From positions 3,472,001-3,536,000 of the forward strand of contig BSYO01000004.1 of assembly GCA_033239525.1 (NCBI GenBank): a stretch of DNA of 64,000 nucleotides, read 5' to 3'. The position numbers were made by a program, and so were the translations under genes. Every line of letters begins with the position of its first letter. The first letter of the stretch is position 1. The notes beneath the pieces were generated by a model. That model worked only from the letters and a program-made list of their open reading frames with translations. It did not search any database and was not told where the DNA came from. The stretch is from Nepenthes gracilis (lineage: Eukaryota; Streptophyta; Magnoliopsida; Caryophyllales; Nepenthaceae). Below, piece after piece: positions 38,605 to 58,007 of this stretch.

Positions 38605-41600
38605 ATGGGCTGTGCAAGCTCTAAAATTGACGACCTGCCGGCGGTCGTCCTTTGCCGCCAACGTCTGGCCTTCCTTGACGACGCGCTTCGCCAGCGCTAC
38701 GCTCTAGCCGAAGCACACGTTGCTTATATTGAGTCTTTGAAGTCCGTCGGCGCTTCGCTTCACAATTTCTTCGACGCTGCTGAGATTCATTCTTCTTCCA
38801 ATCCGATTTTATCGCCGGTATTGAACCTTCCGCCGCGCAGGAAGGGCGATTCCGATGAGCCAGGCCGCTTGCCTTCCGGCGGGTTTCTCTCTCACTCCAA
38901 TTCCGGCTCCCACGTTCACTTCCACTCCGATTCCGACGACGAGAACAGCGGCTCCGAGTCGCTTCACCACTTGTATTCTCCGTCCCCTCTTTCGCATCGG
39001 GATGATATTTATGAGGGCCACGAAATCCTTAATCCTCACCTCGGCGTTTATATGCACATGAATTACATGAAGAAGCAAGCAACTCCTCCCGTCTCTTACG
39101 AGCGGAGGCCATTGAGTCCTGAAAAAGTTCAAATGGAAGAATCAACATTTTATCACCCATATTATTATTCAAATTATGAAAATTCTAATTCTAACTATTA
39201 TGATAATTCCAATGGTTATATGAATTATGGTGGCGGCGGCGGCGGCGGCGGTGGTAGAATGGGTGGCTTCTTTGGTTCTTCACCGCCACCTGCTTTTGAT
39301 ACGTTGGCTAGACAAGCAGGGGCAGCTTTGTCATCTTCGTCTAAGCTTCCACCTTCTCCACCGCCGCCGATTACTTCTGCTTGGGACTTCTTGAACCCAT
39401 TTGAGACCATTGATACGAATTATCCACCTTACACGCCAAGTAGGGACTCTAGGGAGGTGAGAGAAGAGGAGGGCATGCCAGATTTGGAAGATGAGGACGA
39501 CCAGCGGGGAATTGTGGAGGAAGTACATGGAGATGAGAAATTAGTTGATGTTATCGGTACTGGTGGGAAGAATTCTCCAAGGGGGGCGGAGGAGGAGGAG
39601 GATATTGGAGTAAGTGATGGAGTTGCCCATTATAGGACAACGCCGAGTTCTTTGGTAGAAAACGATCTGGTGAAGTATGCAGTTCATGTGGCGGATGAGA
39701 AGATTGTTGGTGAAGAAGGGGGATCAGAGGAGCCGGGCAATGTGGGTTCATTTAAAGGGAGAAGTGGTTTGAGGAATGTTGCTGATGTTGTCAAGGAAAT
39801 TCATGTCCAATTTGAGAGAGCCTCATCATCAGGAAGTGAACTTGCTAAGATGCTAGAAGTGGGAAAACTTCCATATCAACGGAAAAATGCGGCGTCTCAA
39901 GGTTAGAAAAATTTTATTCTACCCATCTCGGATCGATCATCATTACTATAATTGTTAGCAGCTAGCTTGATCTGTATTGATTCTTTACATACAGTTTTTA
40001 TGTTTTGATACCAGCCATATGAGACAAATATATGAATCGTGTACATCTTTTAAAGATGATACTTGAAGCTTGTTTCGTATCTAAATAGAAACCATGTTCA
40101 AGATTCTGGTTGTCCAATTGGATTGCGTTTTTCCGTCTGTGCTCATACTCCTAATTTTAGAAATCTGTGGACAGTTTCATCGAAGATGTTGCACGCAATT
40201 ACTCCTTCATTGCCTTCCACCTCCAAAGACATCGAGGTCTTATCCACTGCTATGGACTTAGATGAAGATGTGAGATTGGGATCGGGGAACCTTTCTTCTA
40301 CATTGCAAAAGCTGTATCTTTGGGAAAAGAAACTTCTGGAAGAAGTTAAGGTATGCCCTTTCTTCTGGATCTTTTGAAGCAAGTCACTGCATTATCCTGA
40401 GCATTGTTCCATTTTCGCCTCTCTTTCTGGAGGATTATCTGGGTTTTTTTATTCACAATTGGCTACCCATTATTCCCTTTTGTGTGACCGGTTATTTGCA
40501 ATTTGTGACATATCTATGATTGTGTGATGATAAAAGCCTATGTCTGCTATTTATGGTTGCTCATAGCTTTCTGTTTGGGAATTAAATCTTTTCTTTTTCT
40601 CGGGTGCGGTAGTATAGCCCCTGGAGTGTGTTGTGGGCCTCTTTGTGAGTATTGATTTATTCTTTTACATGACAAGAAGATCCCATCGTCTATGGGATAT
40701 CATGAACTATGGTTCCTTCCATGTTAAAATTTCATCATTTAACGTTTTCTGCAGGCTGAAGAAAAGTTGAGGGTCATCCATGATAAGAAGTTGCAGAAGT
40801 TGAGGCGTTTGGATGAAAGGGGTGCCGAGGCACATAAAGTTGATTCAACTCGGACGCTGGTTAGGAGTCTTTCCCCAAAGATTAAAATGGCAATTCAAGT
40901 TGTTGACAAGATCTCAGTGAAAATAAATAAGCTGCGTGATGATGAACTGTGGCCACAGTTAAATGAATTGATTCGTGGGTGAGTGGTGCTGAACAAGTTC
41001 TTTAAATAGTGGAAACATTTACTGTCTTGCGGTTTTTGAAAAATGTACCCATACATCCCACTCCCAGGCATACTAATGTGGTTGGTACTGGCAGTGGGTA
41101 AAAATATCAGTATCGGTTACGGTCATATCGGTATTAAATATATCAAATAATACATATTAGTATTGGATATATTGAAAAAAAAATTTCTGAGAATCGTAAA
41201 TTGATAGAGAATATCGGCCGATATATATTTTTTAAATATCGGTCATATTAGATGATATTTTAAATATTGACGGATATATGATATATCTTGTTACAACATA
41301 CTGTGATATTGTCACAGTATTGAAGGCCCTATACTGATATATATCAGATATATTTGAAATATTGGCTGATATTTTTATTTATGATATTGACAATTAGTTT
41401 TACAGGCATTAGCTAGAAAATCCCCTCTACTTCTGTTGATATTACTTGTTTCACTGCTTTGCTTAGTAACTTCGTTAGTGTCCAAAGAAGAGTAAGTAAT
41501 TATTTCTCATGGCGATTCATCGAAAAATAATATGATGATGGTGAATAAATAGAAATAAAGTTGTTCTTGCATTGTAAGTAGGGTCTGGTTACAATGATTA

Positions 41601-44600
41601 TTTTAGCGCAGTGGTAGAGTTGTCGTTGCATCTTGGTGATCATGAATTCAAGCTGTTGCCACTTGCATAATGCAAGGTATTACAAGAGAGCTAAAATGTT
41701 CTAATTCTTTTCGGATCCTGTGTATAGGAGGAATTTCATGCATCAGGGAAGTCTTGATACAACGATAGAGTTGTCGTCACATAAAGTAATATTTATGAAT
41801 TTGAGTTGTGAAAAGGGTTTCTTGCATATAATGCAAGGTAAGAATGCAAATAATAATCCCAAAATGATTCAACCCTTTCCTAAACCTTGTGCATAATGAA
41901 AATTTAATGTTCCGGATTCTCCCTTTGTTTAGTGATTTCGCCTTTTGGACTTATCAAGATCTCCCTGCCCCAAAGAGGATATATGAACTTCCAAGTTCCA
42001 TAGTCTTAAGTATTGGAATATTACAAAATGTTGGAAACAAAAAATTTATCAAGTCAGGAGAGGAGGATTTATTTTTACTTTGGAAGTGCATTTCAAGGCT
42101 AGCTAAATAAAAGGAATCAGCAGGAAGAGTCAATTCTTAGGTTTTTGGTTGCTTTGGGTCAGGGAATTGAGATGTGTCAAGAATATGAAAGTTTCTGTTA
42201 CTAGAAGTGGCAGAATGTGCTCTTGAAATCTTATCATGTCATGATTGCCCTTCCCGGGTTTAAGGATGCAAAGTTTTATCTAGTAATCTACTGTCAATCA
42301 TATAGAGTGCCTGGCAGAAGTTTTAAGAAGCAATTTGTGATGCTTCTTCCGTGAGAGGAAGGATGTGTATGAATTAGATGGTAGAAGTTTAATCATGTTT
42401 CTCCTCAAAGAATGCCTGTGTGCTGTCATATTTTTAGTCCAGTATGTGATAATTTAGTATGCAGAAGTGAACCGATTGATTGATTTATGGTTGCACGGCT
42501 AGCCATATGGTAAGTTATTTGAGGTTGGAGAACTAATGAGTGGAGAGGCTTTAAAAAATTATAACAGCTGCCCTAGCTTTGGAGTAAGCTGATTTGGGTA
42601 GTTTTACTGGAGTAGCAACAGCTTTTGATGCAATTTCTGTTGTTGAACGTCAGTTGACATTGGTGGATAACAATTGAAATCTTCATGATACTTTTTTTGG
42701 GGAATAACTGTGTCACCTAATGATTTTTACTCCATGGATTTGTGTATTCTGCTAAAAACAATTGTAATCTGATTACATTACATATTCTTCTCATATTTGC
42801 ATCTTTTATGTGCTGCATTAGACTATGATCAGAAGAGATTTATTTGATTCATGTTTTGTTTGAGAAAATACTTGTATCTATTAAGCTTTGGTTCCTTGAA
42901 TGGTCATAGAAATTAAATTACTCAATCTTCTGAAGTGTATGTTCTATATCTTCTTCATGTTGGAAACAATTTGGTATTGCTCCAGTACCTACTGCTGTAT
43001 TTTCCATGCAAGAAGCGAAAGAAGGGGCTTATAGGCGTGAAGTTTGACTGTGTCATTTGCATATTTCCTATGCTATTATTTTGTTTATCCCTTTGTTCCA
43101 CATAACAATTGTGGCTGTTAATGACAATCTTCTATATAAAATGACATTTTTCTATGTACCACATACCGGGTAGCAAACCTGGAGAACTGGGTTATGTGAC
43201 TGCTTTGGTGCTTCTATCTGACATGGGACCTCAGAGTCTGTATGAGAGATTTACTTTGAGCTAGTTTCTGTCATTACAGGCGTTATCTAATAAGGTGCAG
43301 TGTTCAGCATTGAAATGCCTTTATTGGTGGGCTATATGGTTATTGAAATGATTTTTGACTCAAACTACTATGTAAAAATGATTTTTGACTCAATTTAATT
43401 TTCTTTCCATGATTTGTCAAACGCTCACTGACTTACCATCTCATTTAGGGATGAGTGTCAATATTCTGCTGTTCTCATGTTCTGCAGCTTTTTTCCAGTT
43501 TCAATGGTTTCTAGTCGTCACCATTCAAAGAATTTGGAATTTTTCATATGTTGTCTTCTAGCCTGTGTTTGTTGCTTAGCATAACCTAGTCTCAGCTTTC
43601 AGTCAACTTTAGTGGAACTTGCTAGTGTTAGCAATTCGATCTCATTATGGTTTATGGTGCATAGATGTTATTGGTTGAGGTCTGGCTGCAGCTACAAAGG
43701 ATGATGTGGCTTTGATGACTTTCTCCAATTCTTTCTTCTAAAGTTCATCTCAACTACCTCTTGTAAGGAGGCTTATTCATCATTTTGCATCATTGTCGAA
43801 AACCAAGATCATAGACTTTTAGGATATAGAGTGGCTTGTTCGGACTATGTCCAAGGAGGAATTGGTGAATACTGATGCCAACGTATCTTGATGGTTTAAC
43901 GGAGGATTCCTTTTGTCTTAACGAGTAGAGTAAAAAAACAAAAAAAAAGGCATTCTATTTTATATGAAGGTGAATATTACATGTATTTTTACAGTGGACA
44001 GTTCTAGTTTAGGTGTCATGGATGACAGAATGGATAGCGGGGCATGGCTCACTTGTGATCCATTTTGTTTGGTCTGTATTTGGATGATCAAATTATCCGA
44101 GGCTGTAATTTATGGACATGGAATTGGGCATGGAGCTGGTTTTCATATGGACTATGGTGCATCAAGATTTGGTCAATTGAGGGCTCTGGCAAACTTGTGC
44201 ATGCTAGGTGGTGGAATTTGAGCTTCCAATAAAATTAAAAAGAAAAGATAAAGGGAGCCGGAGTTTTGTCTCCTAAGAAAATTTATCTAATGCGTTAGGA
44301 AAACTCTATGTTACAAGGTGTAACCCTGCCTTCTCAATGAAGCATTTGCGATTCTCTTGCACATAAACGTTTTCTAATATCCTGCATGAAGTCCTATTTG
44401 TTGCTTCTGCATGCAAATGCCTGTGGTTGCTGATTTTGGCTTTGTTTGCTTCAGATTAGCTAGAATGTGGAAGGCAATGCTAGAGTGTCATGACAGCCAA
44501 TGTCAAGCGGTTGATGGGGTTAAGGGTTTGGATGCCATTGCATTTCCCAAAAACCCGAGCGATGCTCATCTTAAAGCCACAATGCAGCTTGAACATGACC

Positions 44601-45178
44601 TTATTAATTGGACTTCGAGATTCTCAAGTTGGATTGGTGCACAGAAGGGCTACGTGAGAGCCTTGAATAGTTGGCTGCTTAAATGTCTTCTCTACGAACC
44701 TGAAGAAACAGCAGATGGAATAGCTCCCTTTTCACCTGGTAGGGTGGGGGCGCCCCCTGTGTTTGTAATCTGTAATCAGTGGTCTCAAGGATTGGAGAGA
44801 ACATCGGAGAAGGAAGTGATTGATTCTATGCGAGCTTTTGCCACGACGGTGTTCGGGTTTTGGGAGCGTGATAAGGTACACATGCAGCAGAGAATGATGG
44901 CCAGCAAGGAAATGGAGAGGAAAGCTAAGAATCTGGAGAGGGAAGATCTGAAGCTGCAGAAAGAGATCCAGGCATTGGATAAGAAGACGGCCACGCTATC
45001 CGGGAACGTCGATGGGCTTGTTGTATATCAAAGTGACACTAGCAGTAATAGTAATCTACATAATGGTCTTCAACGTGTATTTGAGGCTATGAATAGATTC
45101 ACAGCCGAGTCTGTCAAGGCTTACGAGGAGCTCCTGCGGCGTAGTGAAGAGGTTATTCAGGAACATGGGAGAGTTTGA
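38605..45178 (+). CDS. DUF630/DUF632 protein (NRG2-related family), four exons
   Basis: Exons: 38605-39901, 40175-40350, 40755-40978 and 44455-45178. All junctions are GT..AG and the lengths sum to 2421 bp, or 806 aa. The frame also opens at a TTG one codon earlier, but ATG 38605 begins MGCASSK, the myristoylation-type start typical of the family. Residues 1-59 are DUF630 (LPAVVLCRQRLAFLDDALRQ). A low-complexity middle follows, with acidic, Pro-rich and poly-Gly (about 210-220) parts. DUF632 spans about 390-700 (FERASSSGSELAKMLEVGKL through ARMWKAMLECHDSQC), with a coiled coil near 710-745. The N-terminus looks to me closest to the Arabidopsis At4g35240/At2g17110 branch. A related protein, NRG2, works in nitrate signalling, but that role is not shown for this branch. 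Intron 3 is 3.5 kb and carries SINEs. Confidence 0.93.
41085..41400. repeat. Intronic TATCGG-rich dispersed repeat (intron 3)
   Basis: Repeated TATCGG/CCGATA and GATATAT words plus ACTGTGATATTGTCACAGTA at about 41308. A relative lies in a BSK1 intron at about 54335-54530. Probably an old non-coding transposon family; I cannot name it. Confidence 0.5.
41598..41748 (+). mobile_element. Au-type SINE, first copy
   Basis: A tRNA-derived head has an A box, TAGCGCAGTGG (41604-41614), and a B-box-like GAATTCAAGC (41644-41653). Then come the Au-SINE hallmarks: TTGCATAATGCAAGGTA (about 41663-41679) and a decayed GGATCCTGTGTATAGGAGG with CATCAGGG at the end. Au SINEs are widespread in plants and are mobilised by LINE machinery. 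This copy sits in intron 3 of the DUF632 gene in the sense direction. The assignment rests on memory of the family consensus. Confidence 0.75.
41749..41925 (+). mobile_element. Au-type SINE, second copy in tandem
   Basis: It directly follows the first copy in the same orientation. The head is decayed (GATAGAGTTGTCG, then ATGAATTTGAGTTG), but the tail is clear: TTGCATATAATGCAAGGTAA at about 41823-41842, then AACCCTTTCCTAAACCTTGT and GCATAATGAAAATTTAATG. It is more diverged in the head than copy one. Confidence 0.7.
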
Positions 45179-46544
45179 TAACGCTCTGTTGATGTGAATT
45201 ATTTATCCGACACACTGTTATTCGGTGGCATCATCTTGTGTTGTGGATTTCACCTTTGGGCTACTGTTCCGGATCACTATCGTGCTGCTTTGGCCGGTTG
45301 CCTTCATATCATTTGATCGCAGAACGCCGATATGGATCCCCAAGATGGCTCAAACGGTGATGTTCTCTGCTGTCAACTCTGTCATTTTATAGCAGCAGGG
45401 GCTGTAATCCGCTCCTCAGCAAACATTTCATCCATCCGAATGCTTCGGACGCTGCTGTATTTAGTGGCAACACAGCATCACCATCGGTATGATGGTTTGC
45501 TCTGAACCAAGAGAGATCGGCGGAGGCTATTCTGTCGATCATCGCCTGACACACTCGAGCCACGTCAGGTACGCTTTCCAGCAACTGGGCTGTCTTAAAT
45601 TTTGCTAGATTATTAATTTTTAGGCTTCCAACGCCATTCCCAGAATTGCTCAGAATTTAGGTATTGTATTATATATTAGAAGGGAGATTTTATTTAGTAA
45701 TAAGTGAATTAGGCATGATTATTGTACAGATGAGAACTTGGACTGTGAAGCTCATCATACACACCCATAGAGATTAGTGCTGGAACCAGTTAATTGAATT
45801 CGTCTTACTGATGCAGTATTTTGTGGTTTTGCTCATTCTCTGTTAAGATATATATGAACTGCCTTCTCATTCTGATTTGCTTTGTATCATTTTTTCTTGA
45901 CATGAAAATGGAAATTTCATTACCAGAAGAGAACAATGATAGCATGATGATCTTGTAACTTGTTGGAAAAATATGTGATTTTATAAAATAATTATATCAT
46001 AATTATAAATAGTAGTCTAGTGTATATGGAATTTGAAATAGAGATAAAAATTTTTAATTTATTTTATGCGATATTATTTTATATTCATGATAAATCTAAT
46101 ATTGAATATTTTTTTCGTGTGATAAATCAATCCCAAACAAATTTAAAAAAAAAGGAAAAAAAAAGAGGAGAAAAATCATTGGTGAGAAATTGGCATGATG
46201 GGCTGCTTTTGGACTATATAATTCAAACCGCAGCAGTATTTGGTGTACGATAAGTACGAGATTATGGTCCATGTCGATCCGTAGGATGAAGACATTTGCC
46301 TAAGATTGGGCGAATCTTGTCCGTTCATCTTACGAAGACACGGATTGTAAATTTACATTATAAAAATAGTTTATTTATCATATAAAAATCATATCATATA
46401 ATTATGTATCCTCCAAGAATCTCATAATTATTTAAATAAAATTAAATTAATAATTAATATATTTGTTGATTCATTTACTTATAATAAATTAAATATTATA
46501 TTATTTTAAATTTGACTTGAGTTCGTTTGTGTTTATATTATTAA
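45179..46544. other. 3' flank of the DUF632 gene and AT-rich spacer
   Basis: The first 500 bp are of mixed composition and probably include the 3' untranslated region. The rest is AT-rich. No further gene is supported. Confidence 0.5.
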
Positions 46545-47600
46545 TGGGCTTGTCACTTATAAGCCAACCTGGATATCAAGGCTCATGGTGAAGAGATTGT
46601 CGGAAAGCCCCAATTCAGGAAGATGGCCCACAAGTAGGAGGGGCAGGCTCGGAATTTGAACGGTGCCTCGGCCAACACAGTCGGCCTAATCGAGACGGCC
46701 CGCGATCATCTTTCTGCACACTGAAGCAATTTATTATAACCGGTCAGAACGGCCTGGCAAATATTATAGGAATATTCATCCACGTATGTACGATTATTTT
46801 CAAAATGACAATTGTCATAATTGTTGCCAAAGAATTGCCTAGAAGAAGAAAATGATAACCATCGACAGCTAGGATGGGCAGGACAGACATCACGATCGCG
46901 TGATCATTCCCAAAAAATGAAACTATCATTGATGGCCCCCTGTGATTATTTACATAACTCAGCGATCCTGTGTTGAACAACTATCCAACCTTGACGTCCA
47001 AGTGAGGCTAAATCGCTTCTGTCACCTATAAGCACCTCTATTCCTCAATGGAGAAGGGGGGGCTTCCAATAACAAAGGAGTCCAGAACACACAGGGAAAC
47101 CCAAAGAGAGGAAGCGATGGAGATGAAGGGCGATTTACATATACGATTCCGCAGAACGACAAGGAGTTCCTCAACGCTCTCGAGGCTATGGACTCCAATT
47201 GTGATTCCTCTCTCCCTCTCTCAAGATGCTCCCTGTTAAGTAGATTCGCTCGAGCCAAGTCTTTTGCCACCCTCCGCGGCGACCGCCGTTGACAACCTTG
47301 TCAAAGGCCTGCATAATAAAAAACTAGAAAGGAGATTACACAAAAGTTCTCCATCTCTCTCTCTAAATTGTCCCCTACCGAGTCCATTTTTAAGCTGTCC
47401 CTCAACTAAGCGCACTTCTAAGCTGCCCCTCGACCGGACGTGTCTCTAAGTCACTCATTAACTGGGTGAATATCTAAGCCGCCCATCATTTAGGCGAATT
47501 TTTAAACCGCCCCTCAATCGAGCGAATATTTAAACCGCCTTTTAATTCGGCACACCTCTAAACCGCCCCCTGTTGAGTGCACCAAACATTCAATTTTTAA
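46545..47600 (-). mobile_element. Probable solo Gypsy-type LTR, minus strand
   Basis: A GC-richer island that, read on the minus strand, has the same order as the plus-strand island at 10985-12240: 28-bp minisatellite first, then a TATA-like GCTTATAG near 47030, then an end close to GCCCATTAATAATAT. No gag or pol and no second LTR nearby. Ends are not defined, and similarity in the body is weak. Confidence 0.5.
47345..47580 (-). repeat. 28-bp minisatellite, reverse orientation
   Basis: About eight copies of a 28-bp unit resembling CCGCCCCTCAATCGAGCGAA, with three consecutive exact 28-bp steps. The reverse complement (GAGGGGCGGTTTAAA...) matches the minisatellite at 10985-11395. Confidence 0.8.
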
Positions 47601-48370
47601 AAAATATGTATCAATACATTTTTTTATATTATCATATATTTTTATTCTCTTAAAAAGATTATTGATTTGAATATTGAAGGATAAACTGAAGAGCAAGTTT
47701 CATCAATTCTTTGATCTTTTATTTTTAGTTGTATTGCGCATGGTCCATGTTCAAAGATACAGGGATTGGATCAGTTTCAGTTCAACCTGATGTAGAAGAT
47801 CGAGTAGCTTCCTAATCCGTATAATAACCGAATCCAATGACGCTTTAATTATAAAACTAATAAGTAGAGTTTGATCCTATTTCTAATTTTGCTGGATTAA
47901 AACAATAAATTTGAGTAAAATAATATTAAATTTATTTATAATGCACATATGTAGCTATAAATTTATTATTTTTGGTATAACTATGTCATTTCACTTACGA
48001 GAAATTTTATAGTTGAATTATTGATACATAAATAATCCTTTCTAAAAAATATACAAAGTATTAAACAATAACCTAATTAATAACTTGATCGTACTTTGCC
48101 TTGTTATATTAAATAATATGATCATATTTCCTAATGTTTAAAATATATCAGCTATAACAATTAAAATTCAAATAAAATTATTATGTAATATGATCGTTAA
48201 ATTATAAGATTTAACTACTGTTATTTTATATTATTTAAAATAATATAAAATATATTTATTATTTTTATATATTAAATATTAAAATATTTATATTATAAAA
48301 AACTATTAAAAAATATAATAATTATTATATTTTTAATGGAAAATATAAAATAGTGATAGTTAAATACTTA
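47601..48370. other. AT-rich intergenic DNA, nothing recognised
   Basis: No supported frame or repeat. Confidence 0.5.
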
Positions 48371-49430
48371 ATGCAACGATCTTGATATAGAAGTAGGGGC
48401 TCCCCCTTGTGCGCGGAAACCTAAGCGGGGAAACCTACCTCTAATCCCGTTCAACGGAGGCCCGCCCTCCAGCGTGGCATAGCTCCACGGAGGTTTTTTG
48501 GTCAAAATCTTTCTAATTGTTTTGTGTTAAATGATGGGTCTGATAGTATATAAGTCATTCTAAAACTTAGCTTATAGAAGGAAGAGGGGTCCAGGAAGTG
48601 GTAGCCTAGCAGGAGCTCATCTACGCTGAAGATTCAGAATATGTGGCAGTGGATTCAAGCAACTCAACCCGAAATTATCCAGTAAAATATGAGCCATTAG
48701 AGTTGACCATTGGACGGTCCCCATAGATGTAGCTCATCCAGTGACAACTTAGTAAACAAGTCATGTGATTGCTACCAGTGTGTGGTCTCTCATAACTACA
48801 AGGATAGGAGTTGCAGACGACTATCACAAGATTGTCACCCTCCTAATTGTCTAGGTGCAGAATGCCGACGGTGGAAGCACAATAGTAGCATCTATAGAAT
48901 GTAGAGCCGTAACATCTGCAGTTTAAAACTGCAGGGCTGTGATGTTGACTACTCACAATCACAGAGCTATGAAGTCCAGGATGGCTAACTAACACTTATT
49001 GTATAAATACATCATTTTCTTTACAAGAAGGGAGAGAAAGTAATCTATCAAAAATTTGGACATTCAAGTGTTACGAGAATAACTACCTCATAAGAAGCCA
49101 CTCTTCTACAAGTGTAATTCCCACACAAAAAGCTGCTCATTCCTCGAGTGCTTCTACAGAGTCCAATTTTTCATATTACACTTAATCCCAAACATATTTA
49201 TATCTACACATTTCTTTTCTTATCCTCCTATATTTCTCGACCAAGTTGAAAGATTACTAATTTGAGCGTCGGAGAATATATTGGGGAGCGACTTTCATAT
49301 ATTTTGATTTCTTATTTATTTATTGTGATATGTAGGATCCAGGTCCTGAGTAGCGAAAATTGAACCTGCATCTAATTGGATATCTGAATTCGATGACCCC
49401 CTAATTCGTTCAACAATTTAAATTTATGAA
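48371..49430 (+). mobile_element. Gypsy-type LTR remnant with decayed primer-binding region
   Basis: A mixed-composition island with TATA-like TTGTATAAATACATC near 49000-49014 and the word TTGAGCGTCGGAG (49261-49273), which recurs in many plant Gypsy LTRs. After GCATCTAA the sequence TTGGATATCTG...GATGACCCC at about 49376-49402 resembles a decayed TTGGCGCCGTCTG...ACGACCCC primer-binding region. No internal coding region follows. The upstream limit is uncertain. Confidence 0.5.
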
Positions 49431-51650
49431 TATATTATTAGTATTGACTGTGAAAATATAATGAAAAGCCTACTCCCACAACCAAAGCAAGTGAGCACCA
49501 AAACTTTAAACGAGCGCGCCTGTCAAAGATGTTGTCTCTCATGGCGACAACCCAACCGTAGATAGTCATGGAAACGATCGTCTAACCACTAACGTGGCAA
49601 TTTTGGCTATTTAGGTGGACATGCTATTGAAATTACTCTAAACTTTTTGCACATGTCTGAAGATACCACCATTAGGGTTCTCTCTTCCAAATCGCAAACC
49701 ATTGCTTCCAAATGGAGGAGCCAGAGGAAGAGGTAGCCCGCTAAAAAAGAAATTCAACGGCCTGACGATTTTAAGGCTCAAGCAGCCACGAGCAATGGGG
49801 CCAAGGCACGGTTGGGAGGCTAACCAAGTCTCGGACTACGGGACAAAATTTCAGAATTGTGAAATCCATGCATTAATAAATTTATAAGATAGTGTGATAT
49901 TTAAATATTTTAATTTTTTAAAAAATATATATGTATATAAAAATTCAATAATTTTGAATTTATAATTTTCTCATGTCATTTTATAATTTATATCTTGAGT
50001 ATTATGTCATTTATGGTATCAAGTATTATTTATAAACACATCCACTTTAAAAATTATATATAATTTAATTAATTTTGAAGTTCTATTGATTCTCTTTCAA
50101 TTTATTGGTTATGCTGTTTTATTTAGGAAAAACATTAAATATAAATTTAATGTTCTAAATTTTAAAATAACAAAAAATATAAAAATATGTTAATATTTGG
50201 TTTTTTTATAATATTAGAATAATAAAATATTTAAATTATGAAAAATCACAAAAATATATTTTTGTGTAAAAATAATAGGATGTAAATTGTTTATTAAAGC
50301 AACCATTTAGCATTATTATGTGACGTAAAACTGACGTTGGAATGCTTAGGTGGACAAATACGGTGCAATGATCCTAGCTGGCAATGGAATTTTTTTATTA
50401 ACATTCTTTATTCGTATTTAAGAGATGTCGATTGTTGAGAGAAAATAATGGTTAATTTTTTTAAATTCATAAAAAATTATTTGTTAATTAGTGATTATGA
50501 TTAATTTTATTTTACGAAATTTTTATTCTCATAATTTTTTTTAATTTGATTTATTTTTAAATAAATACTTATAATTTTTTTTAAAAAAAATAAAATTTCT
50601 CCTTCACTGTAGAAGGGGGCCGATTCCCAATTTAGCCACCCATATGAGGTAGTTAAGAGTTATATTATCTACCTATTTATTTATTTATTTTTTATATAAA
50701 CTTATTAATATAAATAAATTAATAAAATATCTTTAAAAAATAGTTAAATAATCTTTTAAATAATATCACTCAATTTTCCAACAGACAGATGAATATACAA
50801 AACCACAAAAAAATTAAAAATAATTAAATATGAAAATGAAAATGAAATCATATAAAACGGGCCCCGTCTCTACTATATTGAGTGCCTTTCCGCCTCCGAA
50901 GCCCCTGTCGGTGGCTTTGCAGCGGCGGCTCCACCTCTTCTGGTGGTGCTGTCCACGCTAAATGATGAGACTAGCCCTAAATAACATCTGCACCAGTATA
51001 AATAATAACAAAAATTTTTAAAAAATAAATTTTTATTTACCAATAAAATCATTTTAGAAGAAAACGTCTACCCTAATAAATATTTGTACTTGGAATTGGC
51101 TTTAATTAAGGCAATTAAAATAGAAAATCCTTAGACCCTGTTGAATTGGGGTGGGGGTGTCCTTTAATTTAACAAATATGATTTTTATGAGTAAAATAAC
51201 AGAGTTTAATTTACGAATTTTTATTTATATGTATTTTTTTTAAAAAAAATATAAAATGTAAAAATAAATCTATATTTATATTTTTAAAATTAATATTTAA
51301 TGTTAACTTGTTAAAAATAAAAAATATATATAAATGAATTAGATTTTTTTTTATCTAGACTCAACTTATTAAATTAAAAAACTTAAAAAATGAGCTATGC
51401 TCTTAACAAATTAATTCTTATGGATTAATACTTAAGTATTTATTTATATTATAAATATATAGATTAATATTATTTTATATAAATTATTATTATTAAAAAT
51501 AAAATTCTGTATGTGATATATACCAGTATATAATAATCAAAATTTTTTTGAATTCTATATTTATAAATTGATCTCATCACAAGTAGAATTGGATAAGTAA
51601 TTTTATCGAACAGGTTAACGTTATAAGTAATTAACCCTTTCCCCCCTTCT
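49431..51650. other. Intergenic DNA upstream of BSK1
   Basis: Mixed sequence at 49440-49870, perhaps decayed transposon DNA, is followed by AT-rich sequence. One short GC-rich patch at 50865-50980 is unassigned. No gene is supported. Confidence 0.5.

Positions 51651-58007
<6,357 letters not shown>

Noticed and set aside
41598..41660. Possible tRNA gene
   Set aside because: A- and B-box-like words are present but acceptor and anticodon stems do not form; the downstream tail shows that it is a SINE head.
43964..44221. 85-codon frame in DUF632 intron 3
   Set aside because: It has no splice sites joining it in frame and no family similarity; exon 3 joins exon 4 directly to restore the conserved ELIRG-LARMW sequence.
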